A stretch of 64,000 nt of DNA from Datnioides undecimradiatus (lineage: Eukaryota > Chordata > Actinopteri > Lobotiformes > Datnioididae). The stretch's first letter is position 1, and every line of letters starts with the position of its first letter. The stretch lies in the NCBI GenBank assembly GCA_008933995.1, contig WARS01000012.1, positions 7,635,001 through 7,699,000 of the forward strand, given 5' to 3'. The translations under genes were made by a program, and so were the position numbers. The notes below the pieces were generated by a model. It made no database searches and was not told the origin of the DNA. It worked only from the letters and a program-made list of their open reading frames with translations. Below are positions 27,101-37,232 of this stretch, piece by piece.

Positions 27101-30100
27101 GATGAGTAATCTGACTCTCCCTTTGTTTTCCCCCGTGCTCTAAAATGCTGTCCTTTTCTCTCTCTCTCTCTCTCCCTCTCTCTCTCTCTGCAGGCTCGCT
27201 GACAGTGTCCATCACCGACATGCGTGCTCCAGTGGTGGGGGGCTCCGGCGGGGTCTATGCTCTGTGCTCAGCGCATCTGGCAAACGTCGTCATGGTAACT
27301 GTCATCATCATCGCATCCATTGTTACGTCCGAAAGTGGTTTACAATAGGGGCAAAATGTCAGAGGTGTCCACATGGCGTGAGTCCAAGATGTCGCACACT
27401 CGCGCCAATATCCTGGTCTTCACTGTTTCACGTGTTTACTTATTTACTTTCTGCAGTACTTTGGGGTCTTCCCTGCCGCAGTAGCATCACATCAATGTGA
27501 TAAATAGTTTTTTTGTGAAAGTGTCATTGAATATTCCATGTGACCTCTTTTGAGTCGTTCTGGCTGAATGTTGTTGATGAGCAGCGAGACCCCTCAGGCT
27601 TCTTCCTGCAGCTCATAACGCCAAACCGGAGCATTTTTTCACTCTTCTCATCATTTGTATCGATGAGCGTGCCTTGAGCTGCTGCGTCAGACACTTACAT
27701 TAATTATTAAGCCTGTGTTTATTTGTGTCCACTGAAAGAAAACAAGCAGTGAATTCCCTTGATGCTGCTTGAGAGCTTTTTTTTCTCCCAGTATTTATTT
27801 GTGTGAGTCTCTGTCACAAGGTTTACATGTGAAATGCCTTCCACATTCTCTGCAACTCTCGAGGCGGCGTTACATCTGACGAATCACTTTAACTAATGTC
27901 GCTGCTCACTCTGGGCAGTGGAGATGCCAGCAGGGATAGAAATCAAAGTGCGCTGACGGGCCCGAAAGCAAAGACTCTGTAACTGTAACTGTGTGCTCGT
28001 AGCAGCTAACAGACAGTTTATTTGGTCTGTTACGTTCGATGCCTGTTTGTTGTTGGGAAATCCTTCAAGGCACGTCTTAGTTCTGCTCCAATGAGTTTCT
28101 AGTTTGTGGTTTTTTTTCTTGAAGGAAATCTTAAAACCTTGTCCAGTCTCAACCCAGTAAATTCCCGGCCATCTGCCATCAAGCATCATCATCCGTTTGG
28201 CTCTGCAGACATTTTAAGGTTCAGTGAAGTTTCAAGCGCGGCTGTGGACGTGACTCCCTAGAAGTCATGAAGCTCCGGCGAAACTGTCAGAGTACATCTT
28301 GAAACCATGTAGCACACAAATTCAACTTTTGACACTTAAATCTCAAATCTTCTTTTTATAGTTCTGCATGTTTTTCAAGTTTTTGTATTTCTTCTGAACG
28401 ACTAGCTCACTCACTTTGAGCTGCGTGCACACACATACACACACACACAGATCAGATTCTTTCAGCAATTCTCCATTTCAATGTCAACAGTGTGATAAAC
28501 AAGATCTGCAACAGACAAAATGGATTGGCAGTCCTTTGGTTAAAGTTTGTGAGAGCAGGGACACGTCAAAGCCTCCCTTCAGAGAGCAGCAGCACCACAT
28601 CACACCCACCTGAGACCTCCTCCTCTGCACTTGACCCTATTCCCGCCATGATATTAATCATTTATTTGCAGAAATATTGTGACATTACAAACATGGCCAG
28701 TCCAGGTTTTATTTATACTTATTTATATATGTCTTTAATTTTGCATGCTGTTCACCATTTCTTTTTCTGCTGTGCGAGTGGAGGAGAAACACTGGCCCCG
28801 GGTCATGTCCCCACAGCCAGGAATGTAAGGATGGATGTGATTGGTACAATTTTTCATCCCAGAGAGTAAATGTGTTATTCTAACTCAGGACATCATTGTT
28901 CCTTTTCCCCCTGGAGAATAAAAGGGGCTATTTATTGGCCCATTCTCCCCTTCTGTTAAATTATCTTAGCCCTAATTAATAGAGTGCCACTGGGTTGGAA
29001 CCAGTAAGTGAGGATCAGCCAGGTGTATAATCGCGTCTGTCTGTAGTATAAGAGCTGCTTTCTCTCTCATAAGGATATGGATTGTCTCTCTTCCAGGTCT
29101 AAATATTTCCAGAGGATAGAAAGTGATGCGTTTCTTCCCAGGCTGTTAATAAACTAGTTTGTTTATATAATGGTTGTTTGTGTCGTGATTGTTTGTGCTG
29201 ACGAGACACTTTGGCTCTGTGTTGCAGAACTGGGCCGGGATGCGATGTCCATACAAGCTGCTCCGCATGATCCTGGCGCTAGTTTGCAGTAAGTTGTCCA
29301 GATTTACCCTCGAAGCCTTGAGCTTTCGTTCACACTGTTGCTATTTATGTTGAATTAAATACTCAACCCTGCATTTTTTAGCATATTTCATGTCCACACT
29401 CCTGTTCACAGCTGAACATAGTGTTTATCATCTGAGCAGGGGGTTAAAAGCCTCTTAAGGCAGAGCAACAGACTTGCTACGCAAGCTATCTGTGTTAATT
29501 GCTCAGAGTGTTAGGCTCTCTGATTGGTCATGTTGCTTTGTTTTCAAAGCTTTTGAGTCATACTACTTGTCCTTTATCTCCACACGAGGGCTGATACACT
29601 GCGACTTTCATTAGTGAGCAATATGTTCGTTCCATCTGTCCTGAGCCTGCCGCCCCCGAACTGAGAGGAGCAGTGTGTCTCTGCTGGGATGTGCTACTCC
29701 TTCTTGGTGTTTTACAAACAGGGAATACAGTATTTCAGAATAAAATGTGACACATTGTTTGTGTGAGATACTGTGAAGACTGAATTAAGATTTGCTCTGG
29801 TTTTATAGAGTATTTATTCAGCTTGGGGGGAACAGCAACAAACAACAGCAAACAACATTTGGAAGCAATTTTTAGAATAAAGATCCATTTAAATCCTCCT
29901 GTGACCTTTCTTTGCCAGCAGAAGCAGACTTTGATAAAACACTTTGTTATAATACACTGTATTGTTCATCTTGGAGTCCTTGGACCTTGTCTGTATACAG
30001 GGAAAACTAAGTCTCACAAATTACTCCTTTTCTTACAATGATTATGAAAAATGTTAGGATTTTAAATATGGAGTTGCTAAATACACTCAAGAAAAAGTTG

Positions 30101-31483
30101 CAGAGCAATGAAATCAGTGTCATGGCAGTGTCATAGTGTCATGACACTGATGGTCATTCTGATGGGGATTTACCATTTGAGTTATGGTAAAATTATAATG
30201 AAGATGTATATGAATCTTAAGGATGTAATGTAGATATTTCGGCTGACTGAATATTTAATATGAAGTCCATAGAAGAGATTATTGTAGTTATTCATTTCTA
30301 GGTTAGATAGCTATAAAATAAGATGTTGTGCTATCAAGAATTTACTGTTTTGAAGAACCCCAGCAGAGAACAAACTTTGCTTGTAGCACATTACACAATA
30401 ACAACAATATGTACATTTGAAGTAATTGTGCACACGGTATCACTAATGTTGTGGATCTCAGGATCTCAGGCTTCCCATATAATAACACCTTCCACATATA
30501 ATTGCAATCATGTGATCATCAGTCAGCCAATCATATGATTGTTCATCAAAGTTTTGACTCTACTCACTTTGTTTTGTTGTCTGGCAGAGCCTAAGATGAG
30601 AAGATTAATATCATTTGTAAATTTGCATGTCAAATATAAAACTACAGCCTATGCCGCTTACGGTTAACTTAGCATAGCTTAATGCAAAGACTGGCAACAG
30701 GAGGAGACAGCAAACCGTTCAAAGGTGACAAACCTGCGTAACAGCACCTCTAAAACTCAGATTTTATTTGTTTGCTTTGTACCAAAATATCAAAAACACA
30801 GTTGACCATTTTTCAGGAGGGTTGTGCAGGACTATATCTTGACTCTGAGCCAGTTGCCAGGCAACCAAAGGTGGAGACTTCAGGAAGTAACTGGGACCAG
30901 TAAAGAAATAGTCCAGTCTGTAACCTCATGTAAAGAATCAAATTGTTGATTTTACACTGTGGTTTTTATACCGATTGTTTTTTTAAAAAAAGGTTATCTG
31001 GTATTCTTAGAGGTGCTGGTTGTTGGACATGAGAGCAGCATCAGTCTTTCCATTGAGGTCTCTGCCAGAAAGCAAATTAACAAATTTATTAAAATGTTGA
31101 ACAGTTTCTTTTCAGTCTAACAGGATTGTGATCCAGTCTTATTCCTCTCAGCTCTAGTCATGAGCAGACACTAAAGAGACGTTGACTCTGTCTCTCCTCT
31201 GTCCTCCACAGTGAGCTCGGAGGTAGGTCGTGCAGTCTGGCTTCGCTTCTCCCCGCCGCTCCCGTCCTCGGGGCCCCAGCCCAGCTTCATGGCCCACCTG
31301 TCAGGGGCCGTGGTTGGTATCAGCATGGGGCTGCTGATTTTGCGCAGCTACGAGGAAAGTCTGCAGAAACAGTGCTCCTGGTGGGTCATTGTCTTCTCCT
31401 TCATCACCTTCCTCCTCTTCGCCATCTTCTGGAACATCTTTGCATATGAGCTGCTGGGGGTCCAGATACCACCGCCTCCCTGA
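2900..31483 (+). CDS. rhbdl1: Rhomboid-like protease RHBDL1, 5' part missing
   Basis: Seven coding exons were assembled with consistent phases: 2900-3058, 10612-10836, 12223-12371, 12525-12637, 27194-27294, 29228-29288 and 31212-31483 (TGA). They give 359 residues; the N-terminal exons lie upstream of the window. Rhomboids are multi-pass intramembrane serine proteases of the secretory pathway. The fragment begins inside an EF-hand-like region (LDPENTGFI) and continues with SSKRSSSF, the first hydrophobic segment after CPPPVF, and the [13 protein letters not shown] loop. The catalytic motif GGSGGVYAL has its serine at fragment residue 233, and the second catalytic residue is His298 in [10 protein letters not shown]. 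The protein ends in IPPPP. RHBDL1 is preferred over RHBDL3 because [17 protein letters not shown] and the C-terminal half match recalled human RHBDL1 more closely, and because wdr24 is nearby as in human 16p13.3. The (CT)n tract at 27155-27189 serves as the polypyrimidine tract of exon 5. Known substrates cannot be read from the sequence. Confidence 0.95.
3099..3128. repeat. (CA)15 microsatellite next to a splice donor
   Basis: Fifteen uninterrupted CA units begin 40 bases downstream of the rhbdl1 donor at 3059. Confidence 0.97.
10088..10310 (-). repeat. Diverged percomorph-type interspersed repeat, copy 1
   Basis: Blocks such as ggcttagcat, aagtctggaaac and attaacatgtaatat occur in the order I recall for a short repeat abundant in percomorph introns and UTRs. 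The same blocks recur at 30546-30800. The family assignment is from memory. The copy lies about 300 bases upstream of the rhbdl1 exon at 10612. Confidence 0.5.
10837..12222 (+). other. rhbdl1 intron of 1.4 kb
   Basis: AT-rich intron bounded by donor gtgaga and acceptor tgtctcttgcag. It contains one arm (11094-11117) of a 24-base inverted duplication whose other arm is at 14582-14605. Nothing else is recognised. Confidence 0.85.
12638..27193 (+). other. rhbdl1 intron of 14.6 kb
   Basis: This largest intron separates the exon ending in YMAGVLAG from the exon carrying the catalytic serine. It contains a diverged repeat near 14770-14965 with a 15-base tandem duplication, an octamer/homeodomain-like motif at 24916-24930, and stretches such as 17330-17800 whose mixed composition could suit conserved non-coding elements. 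The many short frames (for example around 23015-23886 and 24072-24383) have no recognisable domains. No gene is supported. Confidence 0.8.
14770..14965 (+). repeat. Diverged teleost interspersed repeat with 15-bp tandem units
   Basis: The series gtgacatttagca, ctaaactaagatga, cattttacctg, atcagcatgtta and ttagctcaaagtgctgc follows the order I recall for a very common percomorph intronic repeat. The 3' end carries two perfect 15-base units (14928-14942 and 14943-14957) plus five bases of a third. Family identity is from memory. Confidence 0.5.
27295..29227 (+). other. rhbdl1 intron of 1.9 kb
   Basis: Intron between the catalytic-serine exon (donor gtaact) and the NWAGMRC exon (acceptor gttgcag). 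A short CA tract lies near 28430. Nothing else is recognised. Confidence 0.85.
30546..30800 (-). repeat. Diverged percomorph-type interspersed repeat, copy 2 (inverted)
   Basis: Read on the minus strand it contains ttttagaggtgctg, gccagtctttgcattaagct, ggctgtagttttatatttg and attaatcttctcatct, matching the order I recall for the repeat. Part of it recurs in opposite orientation at 30840-31130. Confidence 0.55.
30840..31130 (+). repeat. Diverged percomorph-type interspersed repeat, copy 3
   Basis: On the plus strand it contains aagaaatagtcc, taacctcatgtaaag, cttagaggtgctgg, ctctgccagaaagcaaa and aaaatgttgaacagtt. It shares the agaggtgctg and tctgccaga blocks with the inverted copy beside it. 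It appears to carry an internal deletion relative to the element I recall. Confidence 0.55.
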
Positions 31484-32872
31484 TGAAGACCCACCCTGCC
31501 CCCGCCCCTGCCCACAGTCTCCCTCCCACATACACACTGACTCCAACCCTGCTCCAAACCAATCTTCCTTCCCCTTTGACCATAGTTAACTTTCCCATTT
31601 CCTCTCGAGTTAGACCCAAATGAAATGATATGAAATCATTCAAAACTAAAATCGACCAAGAATCCTTTTTTACAGATACTTTGCAAATCAAAGAAAATAT
31701 GTCTCTTTTATTAAAGAGGGATTACAGTAGCAACAAGTACAGGTGATAGTTCCTCGGATCCACTTTGAGGAGCATTATATCTTTTTTATATATATGTTGA
31801 AATCTCATCCACATTACCAGCACTAAACTTTCAGTGAGCATTTAGCCGTTGTGCTGTTTTTCTTTTTTTTAGGCTTTTTGAAAAGCTGTTTCATCAGTCG
31901 TTTCTTTTCGCTGCATCTTTCATACATGTAAAGACCTCAAACAAGAAGAATCTGAGTTCATGACGTGTGCCTCTGGTGAAAGGAAATTAAAGAGAGGGGA
32001 ACAGTAGGAGACTGTAGTGAGGCGGTGACAATGCTGGCAAAAGGCTGAGTGAAATTTTCTGTCTTTCATGATGTTCACAGATCAGGATGAGATGCACAGG
32101 CACTCCTTAAAATAAGAGGGTTTCAGTGTTTAGCTGAAAGGCACTTGAGCAGACTAGACGCCCGAGTCTGAATCCTTTGGCTGTGCCACAAATCAGAGAT
32201 GCGGGAAAAGATTTAAAGAGGAGTTTCAGGAAGAGCGTGATTATTTCTGGGGGCAGCAATTATAAAAAAACATAAAGCAAAGAAGCACCAAAAATATGAT
32301 TTTTTTGTTTTCACAGCCCTGTTGTAATACACAGGGGTCACTGTGACTTTTTGCCAAATTGCTGGCGCACTAACTATAACAAAACAACTAACAAAACGTT
32401 TCCTTCAAATCAAATGAAGCTGCCAAGTAGCTGACAGTCAAAATACTTTGCAAGTGCAAATGGAATAAGAATTTTGAAGGAAGAAAGGAGGGAAAAGTTA
32501 AAGATGGAAGATTTTTATGTGGATTCCTTCATCATCAAGGAGGCATCTCAGTAATTCTCACTTCATGGGAAGAAAAGACATTAGTTTTCTCTTTATTATT
32601 TCCATGACATTAAACCGTCACTGTGGATACAGAAACATAGTTCACACAACTTGGACGAGACATGGCGAGGGGAAATGAAAGTGACCGCGTGACAGGAGAG
32701 GAGAGAGAAGATGCTGAAGTTTCCTAGATGGTCATCACCGACATGAGTGAACTCCTCCTGTTGCTGTGTCAAACGCTAACCACCAACTTGCTAGACGCAC
32801 CGTGTAAAATATGCCATGTCATGCTCTGTGGCTCTCGGCGAGACAAGGACACACACAAACATACAATACGCA

Positions 32873-32900
32873 ACACACACACACACACACACACACACAC
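32873..32900. repeat. (AC)14 microsatellite
   Basis: Uninterrupted AC units in the putative rhbdl1 3' UTR. Confidence 0.95.
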
Positions 32901-35900
32901 ATTTCTCCTCTTTGTCTTTGAGAGCAGCCACTGCCTGATTCTGTAGGTCAACGTGGACAAACCGAAGAGAAGAGCACTACACAAACACACGCACACACAC
33001 ACTCTGGCCTCTGCCTGTTCTCGCTCTGACAGACTGAACTGGGGAGGGCGCGGATGTGTCATCACCTGACCTCTGACCTTCGTGTCCCAGAGGGCATTGG
33101 GGTCTCTCTGTCAGGCCCAGTCTATACCTCAGTTTCTCATTCTTAGGGACTGTATACTTTTGTAAAGGAATGTACCTATAAAGAAAAAAAGAGTGTTATT
33201 AAGTTGTCCCCGTTTTTCATTTGATAGTGGATGTGTATATTGTGTGTTCATAACCAAGAGTATATTTATTTGTAATTTTTTTCCCCTCTTTGACGGGGAA
33301 AAGAGAAAAAGTTTCAAATGGTGCAAAATTCATGCTATGATTGTTGTTCTTCTGATAACTCCTGTATGGCTTTGATCCTCTGAAAAATAGTCTATGAGGC
33401 AGAATCCCCTGGTTTGTTAGACGACCACCGACGACTCCAGCTCACTTGGTTTTATAAATCTTTAGTGCTTTACTAAATAAGCCATAGAAAGAACTAATTT
33501 GAGAGGGCAAAGCCGAGGGTTGGTTGTTGGTTTGAAACCTGCTGATTGGTAGCTTCAGTGAAACTTTATTTTTCATTCCTTTGGCAAACAAACATCATTT
33601 CTGCATTGTGAATATTCAACAGGTGAGGTGAAAGAAGACAAACTGTGCACGTACAAGCCTGTGAAACTCTGGACTGTTAGTGAGCTCTTTTCATGTAGCT
33701 AGACTCATTTTTTACATCACATTCTCCAACTTGTTTGTAGCGGACGCAGCTTCATATCTGCAGGTGCCCACAGCTCCAAACCGTCCCCTGCAGTGTGCAG
33801 ACGACTCGCTGCAGTTTTCTTTTTGCAAATAACAAATTGTGGACATGGCTTCTGTCATACATTATCTGCAGAGTGGTTCAAGCTTTTTTGGAAAGCTGAG
33901 GCGAGGATAGCAATTACATTTACTCATGCTACATTCAATTTTTCAGTCTTTCGATCAATAATTCATTTGAATGTCCACTGGCTGCCTGGGATTTTTTATT
34001 TTATTTTATTCATTTACCAATTTGATAGTCGGTCATAAATACAGTCCTCAGCATTTGCTTCCACATGAAACTGTCAGTGGTAACTGAAGACTCTGTGCTA
34101 AATGAGGGAATCTGCATGAAATAGCCAGAATAAGCCATTTTCAGATACATAAAGAGAAAAAAGATCAGCCAGTATGTGGTAGTAATGGATCCTTGGTGGA
34201 AACTCTTATGTATACGAGGAAATATTATTGCTTGGGATAGCAACGATACATTGATGAATAATGCATACATACCCTGTTAGCCTATAATGGAGATAAAGAG
34301 GATGCCTGAGAGGAGGTTAATGTGCCTCTTTAACTTAAGATTCATAGGAACCCAGAAGGGTTGTAAAAAGGGCTAGTATATGGCTATGTTTTTGTAGAAC
34401 ACATTAACTGTGAATATTACCCCTCCTGGAAGTACATGCAGGACTAAAATCGAAGGCTTGTGAATTCTTGATGCCCCTCAAATTTAAAAAAAAAAAAGAT
34501 TTTCACTTGAGCTTCTCATTCAAACTGAAATTTCCAGTGTTTTATTTGTTAATTATACAAGTCACCTCTGAAAAAAGCAAAAGAAAATGAGAAGTATCTG
34601 AAAACAGCAGGGTGGTGGCAGGGGGAGGGGTTTCAGGAGTAGTTTATTACTTTTCTGTAAGCCAAATCTCCCTCCCTGACTCTGAGCCGACCCCAGCACC
34701 AACACACCTTCTAAAAAAGTCATCTCCCTGTCTGATAAAAAGCTTGTCCTGCACCAGACAGCCGCTTGTCTTACAGGACAGGCCCGACTCACATCCTCTG
34801 GCATGTGATGGTGTTGGTTTTTAAGGTTAGAGGGGCATCACAGACAACAGTACGGCATCGGCCAGTCTTTGCAAAACCTCAGCAGGGCTGTAAAGCAGCA
34901 GCGCTCGTGCTTTTCCCCATCCTGTCGCGCTCAAGTCACAACAACCCCCCGTGTCAGGATGATGCATGGCTGCTGCGAGGATACGCCAGAGACAAAACTT
35001 GGCCGTAAACAGGATATCTTCCTTGAATAAGTGAATCTGACAGGGCTGCATGATGTTAATTTAATTGCCGTCTTGGAGTGACATATTTGTTTTCAACAGT
35101 ATAAGGAGGGCACAGGCGAGGGATGGCATGACGATCAATAACAGTTTCATTCATACATGGACCTTGTTGATGTGACTGCACCCAAAATACTGTTGATTTC
35201 TGTGCTCGTCTGAGTCAAAAATGCAGCGTTTTCTCCAACTGCTGTTTCTTATCTCCTGTATTTTGTCATAAGTGGACTTTCTTTTCTCTTTTTTTGCACT
35301 TATTTTAATGGAGTTAATTGACATGTTGGCATGTGCCATATTCTCCACTGCCATAATCATTCTTTAATGCTTTTTTACCTCCCTATGCCAATCCATTGTG
35401 CTGTTATGCCCAATGCCTTGTAAAAGTATATGAGGCCAACACTGAGCAAGAGACAGAATGGCTGCTTTGCTCTTCGCTGTATGGTATATTCTACATGATC
35501 ATGCACAGGATCCATAAGAGAAAGAAGCTGCAGGGCAAACAACAGAAGTTGTTCATATATCCAGTAGCTGCTCTGAACTGCTGCCTTTTCTTCGTGTTTA
35601 TTGCTACTTAGATATATATATGTGGTCTCACTGCAGGACTGTGCAGGTAACGCAGGCTACTGTAGCTCCAGAGATGAAACTGTACTCGGTCATTGGACGC
35701 TCACCAGTGGATACATTTAAACTTGTAGTGTTTTACTAAAGATGTGTGAACCTGAACTGCTGGTTTTGGGGTTCCAGGGCTCCAGAAGTACAGATATTTG
35801 GCTTTGGTTCCCAAAATTATCCTGAATCCTGATGCATCAATTGTGTAACGTTCATGTCTCTGACTTTAAACCTGTGTTATTTAGCCAGTTGAACTAGCTG

Positions 35901-36675
35901 GGACACAAAACTACAGATTTGGATCAAACATGCATCTGTGAATCCAAACGCTTGCAGGCTGTCATAGATCAACAGTTTATCCAGCTCTCCATTATGCTTC
36001 AGATTTAAAGAGTATTAAACTTTTAAATGAGGAATATTCTGGTTTTAAATGGATTAGTGAACACTGATTTTTGTCTGCCATGGCTAGAGACAAGCATAAA
36101 GAGTTGGTTAATTGTATTCAGTGTTTCTTTCTGGATATGAGGGTTTATGTTCTGCTTTGTAAAAGAGAACATTGCTGAAGTCTCAGTTTGCTAGTTTCTA
36201 GGTTCGGCACACAATATTTTTGTGTTCACAAATCCTGCTTGAGCCACTTGAAGTCAGACAAATAACACACGTGGTTTCTTAAAATCACAGTCGTTTCCCT
36301 CTAACAGTTTAGAATAATAAAAAAGAAGTCATATCTGTGCTGCTGTGGTAGTTTTTTCCTGAGCTGCTTACTTGTATCGATAAAATGGTGCCAAGCTTAT
36401 GAGGTTCAATCTCTCAGACCAGACAAGAGGTTGTACCAACACAGCGTTTACAAAAAGAAAAAGCAGAAGCTATTTTTCTCTTGGTCATGAGGAAACTAAA
36501 GGAAAACTAAATTTACAAATGGATAATTTATATCAAAGTCCTCATTAATTATTTCACAATCTATTGTACTTTTTAAATGTTCTGAACGGAACCATTTTAT
36601 ATTGTATATATATGAATATATTTTGTTTTATTTTGTACTGTTCATTGTACTTTGCTTTAATTTAGAAACAATATA

Positions 36676-36681
36676 AATAAA
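36676..36681 (+). terminator. Candidate rhbdl1 polyadenylation signal
   Basis: AATAAA in a T-rich context about 550 bases before the stop codon of the convergent gene on the other strand. Its position fits the end of a plus-strand transcript. Use is not shown. Confidence 0.45.
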
Positions 36682-37149
36682 GAACAATACTGTGGCAACA
36701 TCCTATTGCTTTTTTATGTGTTAAAGCACAAAATCATTATTGAGCTGAAACAATTGACTTATTAGTCAATATATAAAACATGTTTTTCCCTGATGTCAGT
36801 CTCTCAAATCTAAAGCCAGATCAAAATACATATTTGAAGATGTAATCTCGGGCACTGAGTGTGAGGGGCGTCCGGACTATTTGCTTTATGATTAATTGAT
36901 TAATTGAGAAAATAATCCAATCATCATCTCTCATCTCACATTTGGAGAGCAGACACTTTTAGCTTGCAGCTGTATGACAGATCTAAATAAACTGCTTCAT
37001 TAGATCATGCTTGCTAACATGTAAAAGCATCATTGATCTTGAAAATGTGGCCGTAGGCTTTTACATGCTATCTGAAAACATCACAGCATAAGCTCTACAA
37101 AAAAACCAAAAAAACCAACCAGGGTTAAAATGCTAAATGACATAAAGGC

Positions 37150-37155
37150 TTTATT
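37150..37155 (-). terminator. Candidate polyadenylation signal of the HhH gene
   Basis: AATAAA on the minus strand about 80 bases after the stop codon at 37233. Other AATAAA copies lie closer, for example at 37224-37229, so the one used is uncertain. Confidence 0.45.
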
Positions 37156-37232
37156 ATTTATAAAAAAAAAAGTACAAAACAAACATTTATCAAAACAAGT
37201 TACAATATTAAAAAATAAAATAATTTATTAAT

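Larger units (their letters stand above)
29289..31211 (+). other. Last rhbdl1 intron, 1.9 kb
   Basis: Intron between donor gtaagt and acceptor tcctccacag. Its 3' half consists largely of two oppositely oriented diverged copies of one interspersed repeat. A 14-base perfect palindrome lies at 30135-30148. Confidence 0.85.
31484..36700 (+). other. Probable long 3' UTR or downstream flank of rhbdl1
   Basis: No coding exon is supported in these 5.2 kb after the rhbdl1 stop. AT-rich segments, ATTTA-type motifs (for example near 33260 and 33990) and a CA repeat are present. The last plus-strand AATAAA before the convergent gene is at 36676-36681. Whether one 3' UTR spans the whole segment cannot be decided from sequence alone. 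Confidence 0.5.

Noticed and set aside
2900-31483. Assignment of the rhomboid gene to rhbdl3
   Set aside because: RHBDL3 shares the domain plan, but [24 protein letters not shown] and the [11 protein letters not shown] region fit RHBDL1 better, and wdr24 is the expected neighbour of RHBDL1.
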